Positions 15,030-15,571 of a stretch of 15,571 nt of DNA are shown here, in pieces. Both the position numbers and the translations under genes were made by a program. Location of the stretch: assembly GCA_009783025.1 (NCBI GenBank), contig WRHY01000012.1, positions 1 to 15,571 on the forward strand. The letters are read 5' to 3'. The stretch is from Desulfovibrionaceae bacterium. Its GTDB lineage: Bacteria > Desulfobacterota > Desulfovibrionia > Desulfovibrionales > Desulfovibrionaceae. How positions within the stretch are numbered: position 1 is the stretch's first letter; each line of letters begins with the position of its first letter. The notes beneath the pieces are model-generated. The model worked only from the letters and a program-made list of their open reading frames with translations. It did not search any database and was not told the origin of the DNA.

Positions 15030-15057
15030 AATGTATTGGATTTTAAAAATTAGTCAA
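15030..15057 (-). promoter_or_regulatory. Possible promoter of the small secreted protein gene
   Basis: On the minus strand TTGACT (15052-15057), a 16-base AT-rich spacer and TACATT (15030-15035) lie between the rRNA terminator and the gene. A second, perfect TATAAT (14996-15001) has only a poor -35 (TAGAAG). Which one is used cannot be decided. Confidence 0.4.
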
Positions 15058-15089
15058 CACGCGCCCCTCTGTTTTACCCCCTAAACGGA

Positions 15090-15125
15090 CCAGCGCCCCC
15101 AGTCATCTCTGACCAGGAGCGCCGG
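15090..15125 (-). terminator. rRNA operon terminator hairpin
   Basis: Positions 15110-15125 and 15090-15105 form an uninterrupted 16-bp stem (four G-U pairs when read on the minus strand) closed by a GAGA tetraloop, 15 bases past the 5S 3' end. A good T run is missing, so termination may need help or continue downstream. Confidence 0.65.
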
Positions 15126-15140
15126 TGTTTGTTTTATACT

Positions 15141-15255
15141 GTTGGCTCCGGCCTACGTTCCCACATATAGATATGCAGTATCATCGGCGATGGGGCGCTT
15201 AACTTCCAGGTTCGGAATGGGGACTGGGTGTACCCGCCTCTCCGTGGGAGCCAAC
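15141..15255 (-). rRNA. rrf: 5S ribosomal RNA
   Basis: Read on the minus strand, the 115-nt RNA starts GTTGGCTCC and ends GGAGCCAAC, which pair perfectly as helix I. Conserved internal strings are present: CACCCAGTCCCCATTCCGAAC, here split as CACC(C)AG..CCCATTCCGAAC, then GAAGTTAAGC, CGCCGATGATACTGC and GTGGGA. Helix pairing fixes both ends well. It follows 23S in the usual order, with no tRNA between. Confidence 0.95.
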
Positions 15256-15256
15256 A

Positions 15257-15392
15257 AGTTTGGTGGTGCCACAGTTTGGGGTGATACTTCGTCAGGCTTT
15301 GTTTTTGCTCCGGTCATGGACTTAAGAGTCCACTCCCTATGCAAAAAACTTTGCCTTCCTCGTCTGACCCCAAACCGGGGCACCACCAAACT
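15257..15392 (-). other. Structured 23S-5S spacer: long compound hairpin
   Basis: AGTTTGGTGGTGCC (15257-15270) is the exact reverse complement of 15379-15392. After a 3x3 internal loop, GTTTGGGGT (15274-15282) pairs exactly with 15367-15375. Further in, TTTTTGC/GCAAAAA (15302-15308 with 15341-15347) and TGGACT/AGTCCA around TAAG (15317-15332) stack towards a terminal loop. The base lies one nucleotide from the 5S 5' end, so it probably guides rRNA processing (RNase III-type cleavage, inferred). A second small hairpin, CGAGGA/TCCTCG (15415-15430), sits between GTTCATG (15395-15401) and CATGAAC (15443-15449), which can pair. Confidence 0.7.
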
Positions 15393-15475
15393 GTGTTCAT
15401 GAACCTGATTTGGACGAGGAGTTTTCCTCGGCCGTAGAGGCCCATGAACAATTGAGGGAAGGAAAGGTGGGTGTT

Positions 15476-15571
15476 TGATTCAAGAATTCGTCCTATTAGT
15501 ACCGGTAAGCTGAGCATGTTACCATGCTTACACATCCGGCCTATCGACCTTGTGGTCTACAAGGGGACTTT
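15476..15571 (-). rRNA. rrl: 23S ribosomal RNA, 3' end (partial)
   Basis: Read on the minus strand, the segment contains GACCACAAGGTCGATAGGCC, GGATGTGTAAGC and ACCGGTACTAATAGG, the conserved 3' terminal region of bacterial 23S rRNA. The rest lies beyond the right edge. The exact 3' end cannot be fixed because its pairing partner at the 5' end of the RNA is not in the window; about 15476 is an estimate. Confidence 0.93.

Noticed and set aside
15142..15402. Open frames on both strands across 5S rRNA and the spacer.
   Set aside because: The sequence is explained by 5S rRNA and its paired spacer; the translated frames are chance products.

Overview
The window looks like a chromosomal segment of a sulfate-reducing deltaproteobacterium of the Desulfovibrio type. 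This rests on gene content and protein character (moderately GC-rich DNA, a Kdo-modifying kdnB-kdnA pair, amidases of the anaerobic cobalamin route, Gram-negative phospholipid genes). It is an inference, not a database result. Most of the window is dense, ordinary chromosome with no phage, CRISPR array or complete insertion sequence.

Layout. (1) 1-2235: the 3' tail of a chemoreceptor gene; a perfect 19-bp inverted repeat; argB (acetylglutamate kinase, minus) with a readable sigma70 promoter; a divergent PerR-type Fur-family regulator; a 54-residue DUF1328 membrane protein; a strong intrinsic terminator. (2) 2236-5288: ftsY (plus), then psd-pssA (minus, phosphatidylethanolamine synthesis). Between ftsY and pssA lies a 209-bp non-autonomous transposon-like element with 18-bp terminal inverted repeats and a TTA target duplication. 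The right-hand TTA is the pssA stop codon. (3) 5458-8051: a YdjM/DUF457-type membrane protein (plus) and a peptidase-U32-family Fe-S protein (minus), convergent. (4) 8090-14541: a plus-strand run of cbiA/cobB and cobQ/cbiP (corrin a,c-diamidation, then the four remaining amidations), overlapping by 4 bp. After a new promoter come kdnB, kdnA and a PseG/SpsG-like GT-B protein, closed by a terminator. (5) 14618-15571, all on the minus strand: the 3' end of an rRNA operon (23S partial, a highly structured 23S-5S spacer, 5S, terminator hairpin), followed by a small secreted proline-rich protein of unknown function.

How the genes fit together. psd and pssA are consecutive steps of phosphatidylethanolamine synthesis, and ftsY targets membrane-protein synthesis, so 2236-5288 is an envelope-building block. 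KdnB and KdnA oxidise and then aminate C8 of Kdo to give Kdo8N, a lipopolysaccharide sugar. The PseG-like protein directly behind them, with no other pseudaminic-acid gene in view, is the most interesting functional question. The most interesting structural observation is the MITE-like element abutting pssA.
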